DNA from: Paraphaeosphaeria minitans
Taxonomy: Eukaryota > Ascomycota > Dothideomycetes > Pleosporales > Didymosphaeriaceae
Reading direction: 5' to 3'
DNA length: 64,000 bases
Assembly: GCA_015832175.1 (NCBI GenBank)
Contig: WJXW01000003.1
Location: 3,596,001 to 3,660,000 of the forward strand
In this document: piece after piece, positions 1 to 10,097 of the stretch
Numbering within the stretch: position 1 is the first letter of the stretch
Layout: each line of letters opens with the position of its first letter
The notes under the pieces: generated by a model
Told to the model about the DNA's origin: nothing
The model's database searches: none
The model's input: only the letters and a program-made list of their open reading frames with translations
Made by a program: the position numbers and the translations under genes

Positions 1-1304
1 AAATAAACACAGACGGCGCTGAGTATGTACACAGAGCAGGAGCGCGTTTCGCTGTCAATTGATAGCCCAACGGGGCGCGTGCTTTTTGGCTCGAGCTGTT
101 TACTCTGTCAAGCCCTCCCGTGACATTTCTTTCAACTTTGGAACATTTTGACCAACTAAGTACTGGGCAGCTGCGCGATAGAAGTTTATATATTATTTTG
201 CATTAGTACATATCATGTTCACCCTAGTCTTGCAAACGCTGGGGCTTTCGAGTTGCCCCAAAAAAAAAAACATAAAAAGCGTTCCGCAGTGGCCTGCCCC
301 ACCAACTGATTTGAAGCATGAATTCGAGCCAGGAGCTGACTCCAATATATGGCTGCACGGATCGTGCTCGTACCCATTAGTCAGGTGACTGGCATGGCCA
401 CGGGTGGCATGGCAACCGACCCCAAAGCGTCACAAGGCAGGCGCATGGGCAACACCTCTGTATGAGCATATTGGCATAAGAGGACAAATAAAATGCATCG
501 GATGATCACTCGAATATTTGCCGGAATAGAAGTGGCAAAGTCCGAGCACGGCAAACTTGATGACCCAGCTTTCCTTCCCCACGCCCGCACGATAAAAGTG
601 CACTTATTGGAGACTGTAAAATTCAAATATTCATGAATGGCGTCCACCGCTGGAAGAATAGATCGCGATTTACATGCGGGCGCCTTCATAGATCAACATG
701 TACCTGCCGGGCAAGCAGAAGGATCTCATATAGATTCGAAGAACACATTCAGCCCGAAAATTGACGAAGACTCAGCAAAGCAGCGATGTTGTGGTGTCCA
801 TGTCGCTGCTGTCACGACCACATTTAGCGAAGGGCGCACTATCACAGCATGGGACTACAAGTGGTTGAATAACTCTGTAAGCGGTTACGCGAATTCGAAA
901 ATTGGAGATCATCAAGAATGCATGATTAGGTAGTAATCGTTCATCTGCACAAGATCCTCGTTCCAGCACCCTACTTTCCAAGCGACATTGACCAAACACG
1001 AACTAGAGGCGAATGGTAAAGAGACACCCTCACCCGTCCCAAAGTGGCGACTGGGTTGAAGCCAGCGATAAGAGATTAGTTTGAATGGATACCGAGGGCT
1101 GGTTCCTTTGAGTGGATGTCTCTTGTTGACGCCACTAGCGTTCCGATCGAAGCCAATGTGGTGTCTCGTCTCGAACGTGGCAGTGCGCTATTGTGAGCTC
1201 CCATCGATAGCCTTTGATTCCAGCTGATCCTCTCGAGTGAGCGCTGTGATGTTGCAAAAGATGGTATATGAGGCCATTATGAGTTCTCTCTGATGCTGGT
1301 CTGG
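1..1304. other. gene-free left edge
   Basis: Only short overlapping ORFs occur here. None has a recognisable domain, a plausible splice pattern or a sustained coding look. An A-rich run lies near 257-275. I support no gene in this stretch. Confidence 0.6.
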
Positions 1305-1750
1305 GTGCTTCAGGCTTCGAGCCAACGGTGCCAGACATTGTCGCAAGAGCTGGATTGTGAGGCTGCTGGGGGTGCATACGCCTCACCAGCTGCTGGTATG
1401 AGTGCTTCAGGCTTCGAGAGCCAACGATGCTGGATTTTTCGGAAAAATATGGTAAAAGAGACCGCCCTTAAAGGTGCTTGCCGTCTTCATTGGGGATGAT
1501 CCGGGTGACTTAGGCCATGATAGCCAATGGTGCCGGATATTGTCCACTATTCAGGTTTTGCTGAGAACACTGAGATTCCTTGCATAGGTCCAGGAATGCC
1601 GATTGCTGTTGGTGAGAGAGTCGATGGAAGGAAAGGTTGTGGCGAGTGAGAAAGAGAGGCTTCCGCTTCAGCGCTGGAAGAAGATGTTGGTGAACAGGTG
1701 ATGGCCAGTGTGCTTCAGGCTCAAAAGCCAACGGTGCCTGGCATTTTCGG
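1305..1750. repeat. degenerate direct repeats (about 40 bp unit) downstream of the 255-aa gene
   Basis: Four related segments share the core GCTTCAGGCTTCGAG followed by AGCCAACGGTGCC and an ATTGTC or TTTTTC tail. They lie at about 1305-1342, 1402-1440, 1521-1545 (second half only) and 1709-1750. Spacing is irregular (about 100-190 bp). On the minus strand the unit can be read as a GTVGxxPEA-like peptide, so it could be a decayed C-terminal coding repeat of the upstream minus-strand gene or a non-coding minisatellite. A related GCTTCAGGCTTCGAAA stretch recurs near 4553. Confidence 0.55.
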
Positions 1751-1763
1751 TGGCTGAGGCTAC

Positions 1764-2531
1764 TCAGCGTACTTGCTTGTTCATGATCCGCTTGAGGGAT
1801 TCCTGGTCGAAAACGATCTTTCGACCGGCAAGCAATGGCTGGACGTTTCGGTATTCGATCCAGAACGTATTTTCCTGTGGCCCGGCCTTGTCATAGAAAT
1901 TGACGAAGCTCGTCTTGGGAAACTGGTCTGACCAAGGCTCGAGGGTCAAGAGACGGGTGTTAACGCCGTCTACACCCTGATGGGCCTTTATGTTATCGGT
2001 GTTCTCAATGATAGCGATATTTTCCTTTGACGCTTCTGACTTTCTTGCGAAAGCCTCGCGATCTCGGAAAGAAGTAATCAGCTGACACTTCACCATGTCT
2101 TCACCGGAGACCGTCTCCTTCTTGAGAATCACCAGTGGGTGACCCCATGGACTGTCGTCTCGTTTTGCCATCCTTTCATGGAAGATTGAGGATTCTGGCA
2201 CTTCCTCTTTGTAAGGCAGGTACATGACCGTGCCTGGGCGGAGGTCTTCAAATGCCGTTTTTGCATTGTCGACAGGAGATGGACTTATGGTGACACGTTG
2301 AGCTCTCCAGTCGCTTCCCCATGCCCCAATAGGCGAAGAGGAGCCACATGAGCTTGGCGGAGAGGAGCTTGTCACAGAAGGGGAGCTTGATTCGCTTGAA
2401 ACTGATCCCCTTCGCCAATTTTTCCGCGACCAAGAAGGGAGAGGGGAAGTTCTAGGCTGCTGATTTTGCCTCCAAGAAGAGTTTCCGGTTGGCTGAGCAA
2501 CCCAAGACATAGCGAAGTCTGTTGGTGCCAT
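1764..2531 (-). CDS. hypothetical protein with Ser-rich N-terminus
   Basis: This is an intronless ORF of 255 codons plus stop. I start it at the ATG at 2531 (protein begins MAPTDFAMSW); the codon further upstream is TTG. Residues about 20-75 are rich in Ser, Pro and Arg and look disordered. The C-terminal two-thirds looks globular, with segments such as LRPGTVMYLPY, GHPLVILKKE and VKCQLITSF, then a Glu/Lys-rich stretch. The layout resembles uncharacterised fungal proteins with a small beta-rich domain, but I cannot name a family. It ends just before a series of degenerate repeats. Confidence 0.55.
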   Translation of the reverse strand: MAPTDFAMSWVAQPTGNSSWRQNQQPRTSPLPSWSRKNWRRGSVSSESSSPSVTSSSPPSSCGSSSPIGAWGSDWRAQRVTISPSPVDNAKTAFEDLRPGTVMYLPYKEEVPESSIFHERMAKRDDSPWGHPLVILKKETVSGEDMVKCQLITSFRDREAFARKSEASKENIAIIENTDNIKAHQGVDGVNTRLLTLEPWSDQFPKTSFVNFYDKAGPQENTFWIEYRNVQPLLAGRKIVFDQESLKRIMNKQVR

Positions 2532-4875
2532 CTTAAGGGACAGCAATGGAGTTCTGCTATCTTTAGTGGCTATCCTGTGGAGCTTGTGCTATCAAATACC
2601 TCTTAAGAGATGTAAAGATGTATGATGATGGTGGAAAGATATGGATGTGAGTATCAGCTTGGATTCTGGAGAAGACAGTTGAAGATATGGAGGAAACGAA
2701 GGGGAACGAAGAAACCGCTGCCTTATGAAGGACATCGTCGTCTTGTTGAGTTTGAGGTTGGGATTCGACAGCTTCGACGAGATTCGACCCGACCACAATA
2801 ACGATCACTCGGACTCATACACGGTGGTTCCTTGGTGGTAGAAGTGGATCTGCTTCCTACCGGACCCAGGGAAAGCTCGCCCTTATACGAAGACCGGGTC
2901 AAAAACTTCGACGGCGGAAAAAAGAAGATCGAGAGATATGATACAGGTACTAGAATTGAATCCGATGATGCTTCCTACAAGAGCGAGGGGATGGCTATGG
3001 AGGGACGGCGCTCTTTCAGAAGAAGCAAAGCTGAATATTGTGGCCTATGTGAGGGAAACTTGAAAGCGTCTCCTTAGGCGAAGCATACTATTAAGGAGGA
3101 AGAGAGTCAAAAAAGAACGACTTCTCAACATCCCTTGAGAATTAACAGCGCTATTGGCTCCACTGGTGTTCCCTGGGCCTCGAGCACTATCACAGAGGCT
3201 GGGATTTGAACCACACCCACGCTACCGTATCTCCGTCTTTTAGTCATCTAATGAATGACCCACAGCAAGCACATTGAGAGCTTAGACCGGCCATGGAAAT
3301 TTGGTCGATGCATTGCACCTGGAATGAACCGCAAACATTAATGGGAGAGCTAACCTTCAACAGGGTCAATTTTCTCGTATACGCGCTCCAATTTCTCACC
3401 GCTACCTTTGTGCCCATTTCGGTGACAAACGTTCGTACATGTGACTGTATAGAGTGTGCACTGCTACAGTGTTGAATACTTTAGTACCGACGGTTTTGTG
3501 TCATCCAACAATCAGTCGTGGGTTGGGTTCCATGGAACCGGTTCAACGGTTATCGTACCGCCCCACTTAAGACCCATACACGCATTCCTCCCTTTGGGCG
3601 AGCCCGCGCGTTTCTATCACAGGGTTTCAGGGCCCACACTACCTGTTCAACGGCTATCATGAGCCTCGACCGCGTCATCTGTTCCCGCGGCAGATCAGAG
3701 CTCAACGCCGCGTAGAACTTGTTGTTGAAGGAACCTTCTCGATATAGATGACGATTCCAGTACAGCCACATTTCTGTTGAATCAAGATACTAGTCGGGCA
3801 GCGAGTTTAGGTCGCGAACGTGTCCTCATCCGACGCGTAATCACGCGCCACGCGCCATCCGGGCAACTGGGTGAGGCACTGGAGGACCATTTGTTACAAG
3901 GACTGAGAGTGGCACGAGAAGAGCACGAAGCACATGCTCGATGGACTATTTCTTGATATAAGTTACACAGAAAGTAGAACTTTATTTTCGCAGAGGTCTT
4001 GCTATCTTTACCGCTGACCACATAGTCGCACTCGGGCATTCTTGGTTCCTAATATCCTGTCGTTGACGAAGCCTGGGATGTCATGTCGAGACACTCTGTT
4101 TCTGAGCTTCGATTGATTCCGCTGAACAGCTAGTGGACACTATGAAGTTTGCGGTGCGGATTGATGAAGGTACACTTGCTGCGGCAGTGGCAGTCTCACT
4201 GGTGCACCTTCCGCCCAATATCTCAGTCAAAGGGCCATACCTGAATACAACCGTTTATTACGCGAGAGTAAGATGGCCAGCTCGCTGTGAGACTGCGCAC
4301 GTATTCGGCAAAAATATTCACAGTCAAGTAAGCACGAAATTGAATTCAACGTCCCGCAAAAAGAACCCCACACGGCCCTCAGCGTTGGCCTGCAAAGCGT
4401 GGAGCAAGTCAAACCCAGCAACAAAATGATAACTTTGGGCATTGCTGCCAGCCTCGTGTTTTTCCATTTCGCCTGCCCTGTTGTACTCATTATTCATACA
4501 GCATACCGAGAAGGAAATCACCATGATTTTAACACCGGCAGTTGGGTACAAAGCTTCAGGCTTCGAAACTGAGAGCGGATGGTACGCTTGTCCATTTATG
4601 AGACTCCGGAGAATGTGTGCAGTTTTGAAAAGACACGTTTCTGGCTGAGAGATTTACAACGAAGGGGGGAACCAATTCGTCATGTAGAACAGGGAACCAG
4701 CTAAGGTCGTCTAGGTACCTAGTGAAGTGATACGGGTGTGGGTGCCGCCATGTAGCTTCCGCGTTCGCAGCGTCGCGGTTGAACTCGAGAGGATTGTCGA
4801 TAAGCATGATGGCTGTTGCTGCTCAGCTACTTGCGATGGATCAATAACCGCAACATCGTCATGACTTCGGGTAGG
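2532..4875. other. 2.3 kb without a supportable gene
   Basis: Several 60-100 codon ORFs overlap on both strands, for example 3782-4039 minus, 4133-4429 plus and 4556-4807 minus. They show no domain, signal peptide or intron signature I can defend. The 4556-4807 ORF has a true ATG and looks mildly protein-like, but I do not recognise it. A tRNA-like B-box at about 3206 on the minus strand does not fold and was rejected. Confidence 0.5.
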
Positions 4876-6043
4876 TACCGTATAGTTATACCGGTAAGGG
4901 TTGTCACCATAGATCCGCCCGATGCCGGATCTAGTGGGATCGCCGGTGTACGTAATATGCGAAGTATCAAATGCAAGCGCAGACAGATTTGTGAGCGTTG
5001 TCTAACAAATTTGTCCTTCGTACTATTATCTGCCTATCCTTTGGAGCAGAGCCCCAGCGACCTTACCACTTTAAAGGCTCTATATAGACGTCTCACCTGC
5101 AGTCTTTACAGCCTTAGTTTACAATTTTTAAAGACTCTACTAACATTATATATAACATTAGTAGGACGGCATTTAGTAACATTTGATGTTTTGCGATCCA
5201 CGTAGCAACTCCATAACTACATATATGATTGTTATAAAATTAATTTGTGTAATATAACCTGCTACGCGCAATCCCCTCGTCTAGATTTTTTTAAAATCTA
5301 TGGTGTCGTTGTAAAGTTACAGTGTCATGAGGTTTTATCGAGATGGTTGACGATGGGAGATACGCTAGCGCTAGGCCTCCTATGGTAGGATCACCACTGC
5401 GGTCAGAACCCTTAGGGCCTGTTCGGTGGGCGTGATCTCAAATCGTGATCTGGGCTTGATCTCGCCCGGTTTCAGTAAAGCGCTAGCGTAGAATTTTTTG
5501 TTAGTGTAGCCATACAAATCGTTCCAAAGACCCGCTTCTGACGTACCTAGATTAACCTGTGTTTGGTGACTGCCTATCTAAAAGTCTTATCTCGTTAAAC
5601 TTAGTGTTGTTAATTGATCCTCTATGCCAACTCTAAGTACTCTGTAGGTGGCACTAGAGTCTTCTCTACGACGTTAATTAACGCTAAAGTCGTCGCTGTT
5701 AACGCTTCTACAACGCCTACAAAGGCCTCTCTACTAAGCATCGCGGCGTTAAAAAGCTCTAAAATTAGATAAAATAGACTTCTTAACCTTGTGCTTAGTT
5801 TAACTTATAATCTTGCGCTTAAATAGGTATAAACGTAGATCCTATTAGCACTAGTAGGGGTTAATTTAGCTAGTTAATTACTTCTAAATTAGACCTCTAT
5901 TTATGACGTTAAGATCACGCTCGAACCAAACACGGTGTGATCTTAATGTGAGCCTAACTGGATCTAGTAATCGAGATGAGATCAAGCCTCCAGATCACGT
6001 CTACCGAACAGGCCCTTAGATACCGGTAAAACTATACGGGGTA
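4876..6043. mobile_element. possible older DNA-transposon relic bracketing the MITE
   Basis: Segment 4876-4897 (TACC..GTATAGTTATACCGGTA) is matched in inverted orientation by 6021-6043 (TACCGGTAAAACTATACGGGGTA). The arms are about 1.17 kb apart, and between them the DNA is AT-rich and TA-skewed with no intact ORF. Each arm is itself partly palindromic. I infer a decayed element whose right end received the younger MITE, or two copies of a dispersed palindrome. No clear target-site duplication flanks the arms. Confidence 0.35.
5415..6015. mobile_element. PIF/Harbinger-type MITE (Tourist-like), 601 bp
   Basis: The left end GGGCCTGTTCGGT at 5415 is answered by its inverse complement ending at 6015. 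The inverted similarity continues inward through CGTGATCT and GGCTTGATCTC blocks for about 45 bp, with a small gap. A TTA trinucleotide flanks both ends (5412-5414 and 6016-6018), which is the 3-bp TTA/TAA duplication known for PIF/Harbinger elements. The interior is AT-rich with no transposase ORF, so the copy is non-autonomous. It lies about 250 bp upstream of the MFS transporter start. Confidence 0.8.
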
Positions 6044-6262
6044 AAGTGTGTGCACGAGTCATGCAAATGCTCTCTTATTACCGGGCCTAATAAATCTGCT
6101 GACATCGGTCCCGGATCTAAATCCGGATCTGACCTTTGCCGGTGCTTCGGTGAAATATATGGTCCTGGCGACATTTTGTGCAATAGTGACTCGAACGCTA
6201 GTTTCTTGTATCTTCCACTCACCCAAGTGCTTGTACCGTCCGACCAACCCAATGCCACGACA

Positions 6263-7629
6263 ATGACAGAGGCTCGCGACTTGACCGGACCGTCCGATCA
6301 AGAGAAAGGGCCAGCAGCAGAATCGAGCCAACAGGCAGGCGTTGTCGCAGATCGTCCCGCTCGAGCAAACGTTAGCAGCGACGCTCCGGACAAAGGATGG
6401 GCAGCATGGAGCGTCGTCGTCGGCGGATGGTGCGCAATGTTTGTGAGCGTGGGCTGGAACAATGCAGCAGGAGTCTTCCAAACAATCTACGAAAAAGATC
6501 TTCTACCCAACTATTCGCCTAGTGCAATAGGTTGGATTATATCGTTGCAAACATTCTTCATGTTTGTCAGCGCGCCCATCACTGGAAAGGCATTCGACTC
6601 GTATGGCCCACGATGGATCATGGCCATTGGGAGCTTTCTACAGGTACTTGGTGTTATGATGATGTCCTTGTCCACGCAGTACTGGCATTTCATCCTTGCT
6701 CAATCCATCTGCACTGGTATCGGTGGTGGCGCAATTTTCTTCGCTGCATCGAATTCCATCGCCACTTGGTTCAAAAACAACAGGGCGCTCGCTCTAGGAA
6801 TAGCATCAGCTGGTTCGGCTACTGGCGGCGTCATCATTCCGTCAGTCCAAACCCAAATCTATCTAGAAGCCTACTAAAACCTGACAGCATTATGGTGAAC
6901 CATATATACGACAGTATCAGCTTTGGCTGGGCGCTACGTGTTGTCGGCTTTATCTTTCTCGCCCTCCTCACCATTGCGAACGTGCTGCTCAAGTCCCGAC
7001 TCACGCATGTGGTGAAGAGGCCGCATCCGAATGATTTCGTGGAACCTCTTTACGAACCGCCCTTCTTGTTTCTAACAGCGGCTTGCTTCTTCTTCGCCAT
7101 GGCTGTGTATCAACCGGGAACATTCATCGCCCTGAATGCGCAGCGTGAAGGCGTACCCAACCACATTTCCAACTATTTGCTATCCATGCTCAATGCTTCG
7201 AGCGTCATCGGCCGAGTCGTGGCTGGCTGGGTAGCAGACCGCGCAGGCCGCTTCAACACCATGATCATCACCACCTTTCTCTCCGCACTCTTCGCACTTG
7301 CGGCTTGGATTCCTGCACACTCAACAGCGTCATTCATCGTGTTTGCTGTGCTCGTAGGCTTCACCAACGGAGCTTACGTTGCACTCACAAGCTCACTAGT
7401 CGCTCAAATCTCAGACATAAAGAAAATCGGAACAAGGAATGGAACGAACTGGTTCATGTATGGGATTGGAGCTCTTATTGGAACACCCATCGCCGGCGCC
7501 TTGATCCAGAGAGACAACGGCGGATATCTGTATATGCAGATCTACGCTGGCTTATCTATGTTTATGAGCGCATGTTTGTTTGTCGGTTCAAGATACGTTC
7601 AGATTGGCCTGGTCTGGAAATGGATATAG
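6263..7629 (+). CDS. MFS transporter, monocarboxylate-permease type
   Basis: Two exons, 6263-6840 and 6888-7629, encode about 439 residues. The 47-bp intron has a GTCAGT donor and a CTACTAAAAC/CTGACAG 3' region, and restores the reading VIIP-IMVNHIYDSISFGWALRV. The N-terminal 55 residues are hydrophilic, then DKGWAAWSVVVGGWCAMF opens the first of about 12 membrane segments. The DKGW start, the GGGAIFF segment and the SFGWALRVVGF segment opening the second half are typical of the fungal MCT-like family (Mch/riboflavin/monocarboxylate permeases). The substrate cannot be read from sequence. Its 3' end lies 92 bp from the stop of the convergent GH94 gene. A MITE occupies its proximal upstream region, so its promoter may be altered. 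Confidence 0.85.
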
Positions 7630-7721
7630 CCGTTGCGCAGGGAGATGCACAATTTTTAGACCAGACGTAACTTTCTCGAGACAATGCAAACGGTCGTCTA
7701 TCACCTAGCCGCTCTGGCTGA

Positions 7722-10097
7722 TTACTCCCTTGGCACCTCCACATCGACCTTGTACGTCTTTCCGGCCAGTATCCCCTTGATGACGCCACCCTCCACCGCA
7801 TTCCCATCAGCAACTACCTTCACGTCTTTTCCGTCACGTCTTTTGACGTTAACCTCGAACGTTGCTCCTCTGAATAACCGTGTAACCTTGATTCCATCCC
7901 ATTCTTTCGGCAACTGTGGATTCACGCTCAGACCATCCTTCACTCCCTTCAACCCGCACAAACCCTCCACAAGACTCCTGTACACCCAACTCACAGTACC
8001 CGTGTTGAAGAGCTGACTGCTACGTCCAGCAGTCCGAGGATACAGCTTGTAGCCTCCACGGTAGTAGTTGGGAATATAAACAGGCAACTGTCCGCGCTGG
8101 AGATAGTCCTCTTCGCTCGGACCGGGAATCATCTGGCGGAGGTAGGTAAATGCGCGATCGGATTGGGCAATGCTGTATAGAGCCCAAACATAAAAGGCAC
8201 CTGCGTGGTTGTACACGCTGCCGTTCTCGCCTTGGCCGGGGTACTTCTGCGTCACGCGTCCGACGTCCTCGCGCATGGCCGTGAACGGCGGCGCGAACAT
8301 GAGGACGCCATAAGGCGTGTCGAGCTGCTCGTCAACCTGGGTGAGCATCTTTGAGATCTTTTCTTGCGAGGCGGCACCGCCGAGGATAGACCACGCTTGG
8401 GGATTGAGCCAGATGCGGCCCTCCTTGTCCTCCTTGATACCAAAGGTTACGTTGTCGTCGGTGATACCGCGAGCGTACCAGTCGCCGTCCCAGAAGTGCT
8501 TGTTGGCGCAGTTGTTGACTTCTTCGGCGCCCGTTCTGTACTTTTCTGCAACAGTTCCTCGGCTAACTGCTTCGCAGACATCCGCCCACAGGTTGAGGGC
8601 GTAGGCTGTAGCTACAGTGAGCCAGCCCGAAACACCGATGCCCTTGGGTCCAACCATGTTCATGGGATCGCACCAGTCACCCTGGGCGATGTAGCTGAGG
8701 CCACGTCGATCTCTAGCCGAGAGCAGCCAGTCCATCGCGCGGCTGAAGCGCTCGAAAACCGTGTATGTATCGCCGTGCATGCCGGGAGCCTCCTCATCAA
8801 GGAGCGCATAGTCGCCCGTCTCGTTCAGATAGATTTCCAGCGCGATAGGCAACCAGACGCAATGATCCGTATGCGGAATCTGGTTGATGTACTTTAGTTC
8901 TGCGCCCTCAGCCAGCAAGATACCATCGGGCATAGCACCCGTCTTTTCCTGCTGCGAGACTGCCTTGAAGATGGCTGCGCGAGCTACTTCGGGCTTGATG
9001 AAGCTCATTCCCATGTTATCCTGCATATAGTTGCGCGTCTGGGGGTCGGTCGTAAGACGGTTCACATCTCCATGATAGTAGACTTGTCGTGGTAGCCAAT
9101 TGTTGACAAAGTTATCGAGGTCCTTATCCGGCGTCTCGATCCTGAGTGCACCGCTCCCTCTTGCGATGTATTCCTGGTATTCCTTTGCAGTCTTTGCGAA
9201 TTGCTCTTTCCCCAAGTATTTGCTCTTCATGTCGAGAATCTCCTGATCGTCGTACGCCGGACCAAATAAAAACCGGTATTCCCGCTTCTCATTGGGCTTC
9301 AACGCGATTCTGTATTGTACTACGGCGGTCGGCGTCTCGTAGCGGGAATCGCTGTTGCTCAGTTGTTCTTCGTTGATAGCCTCCGGATTTGTCAAGCTGC
9401 CTTCGCGCTCGAAAGCCCACTGCCTTGACTCCCATGCCACTGGCTGTTCTTCGCAAAGGAAGTATGTCTTGTCTTTGAGGTATTTCGTCTTTGGGTAGTC
9501 TTCTGCCTTTTGGTAGGGCGTCCTGCAACTTCCCACAATACCACCGACTTTCTCGTTGTACTCGGCCTCCTGGTTCATCCAAGACATGTAGCCAAGTGGG
9601 AAATAAGGGTAGATGCTGAGCTTACGATCGCGGCCCGAAACGTTAGTGACTTTGATGGACCACAGCTCTGCTACGTCGTTGGTAGGAATGTGGAATGACA
9701 TCTCTACCCGAATTCCAAGCGACTTCATAGTCCAGGCAATGTCGCTCTTTCCCGCAGAGAATACAAACTCATCACCCTCTTCTAGCCTGCGGCGCACAGG
9801 CTCATACGGTGCGGAGAAGATCTCGCTAGTCTCCTCATCCTTAATGTACACGAAGCGGCCAGGATGATGCGCATAGTAGTTTTGCTCAGGCTGCATGAAC
9901 GTCTTCGCCTCCAGTGTCGGCGCGTAAGCATATTTTGCCGGCTCCGGCTGCATGTACTGTGAAGTCGCGTAGCCTCGACAAGTTACTTGGATCATCATTT
10001 TCTGGTTCCAGAGAAAACCACCGGCTTTCGGCATTGCCGTTGGGCTGGTGAGCTCATATCGATCGCCATCGGGCGTTGCTTGGAGGAGAGGAGCCAT
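7722..10097 (-). CDS. GH94 phosphorylase, probable cellobionic acid phosphorylase
   Basis: Intronless, 791 residues from the ATG at 10097 (MAPLLQ); codons upstream open only with GTG. The N-terminal half is the beta-sandwich of glycosyltransferase-36/GH94 enzymes. The (alpha/alpha)6 domain carries the catalytic-Asp region GDWCDPMNMVG near residue 474, DNMGMSF earlier, and the phosphate-site region SSQLFNTGTVSWVYRS near the end. Length and lack of a signal peptide match the fungal and bacterial cytosolic enzymes that phosphorolyse cellobionic acid to glucose-1-phosphate and gluconate; I recall this activity for Neurospora and Xanthomonas proteins. Cellobiose or another beta-glucoside as substrate remains possible. 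It converges with an MFS transporter, a plausible but unproven partner for substrate uptake. Confidence 0.8.
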   Translation of the reverse strand: MAPLLQATPDGDRYELTSPTAMPKAGGFLWNQKMMIQVTCRGYATSQYMQPEPAKYAYAPTLEAKTFMQPEQNYYAHHPGRFVYIKDEETSEIFSAPYEPVRRRLEEGDEFVFSAGKSDIAWTMKSLGIRVEMSFHIPTNDVAELWSIKVTNVSGRDRKLSIYPYFPLGYMSWMNQEAEYNEKVGGIVGSCRTPYQKAEDYPKTKYLKDKTYFLCEEQPVAWESRQWAFEREGSLTNPEAINEEQLSNSDSRYETPTAVVQYRIALKPNEKREYRFLFGPAYDDQEILDMKSKYLGKEQFAKTAKEYQEYIARGSGALRIETPDKDLDNFVNNWLPRQVYYHGDVNRLTTDPQTRNYMQDNMGMSFIKPEVARAAIFKAVSQQEKTGAMPDGILLAEGAELKYINQIPHTDHCVWLPIALEIYLNETGDYALLDEEAPGMHGDTYTVFERFSRAMDWLLSARDRRGLSYIAQGDWCDPMNMVGPKGIGVSGWLTVATAYALNLWADVCEAVSRGTVAEKYRTGAEEVNNCANKHFWDGDWYARGITDDNVTFGIKEDKEGRIWLNPQAWSILGGAASQEKISKMLTQVDEQLDTPYGVLMFAPPFTAMREDVGRVTQKYPGQGENGSVYNHAGAFYVWALYSIAQSDRAFTYLRQMIPGPSEEDYLQRGQLPVYIPNYYRGGYKLYPRTAGRSSQLFNTGTVSWVYRSLVEGLCGLKGVKDGLSVNPQLPKEWDGIKVTRLFRGATFEVNVKRRDGKDVKVVADGNAVEGGVIKGILAGKTYKVDVEVPRE

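Noticed and set aside
3200..3290. tRNA-like B-box GGTTCAAATCC on the minus strand
   Set aside because: The T-stem is mismatched, and no A-box or acceptor stem is found at the right distance.
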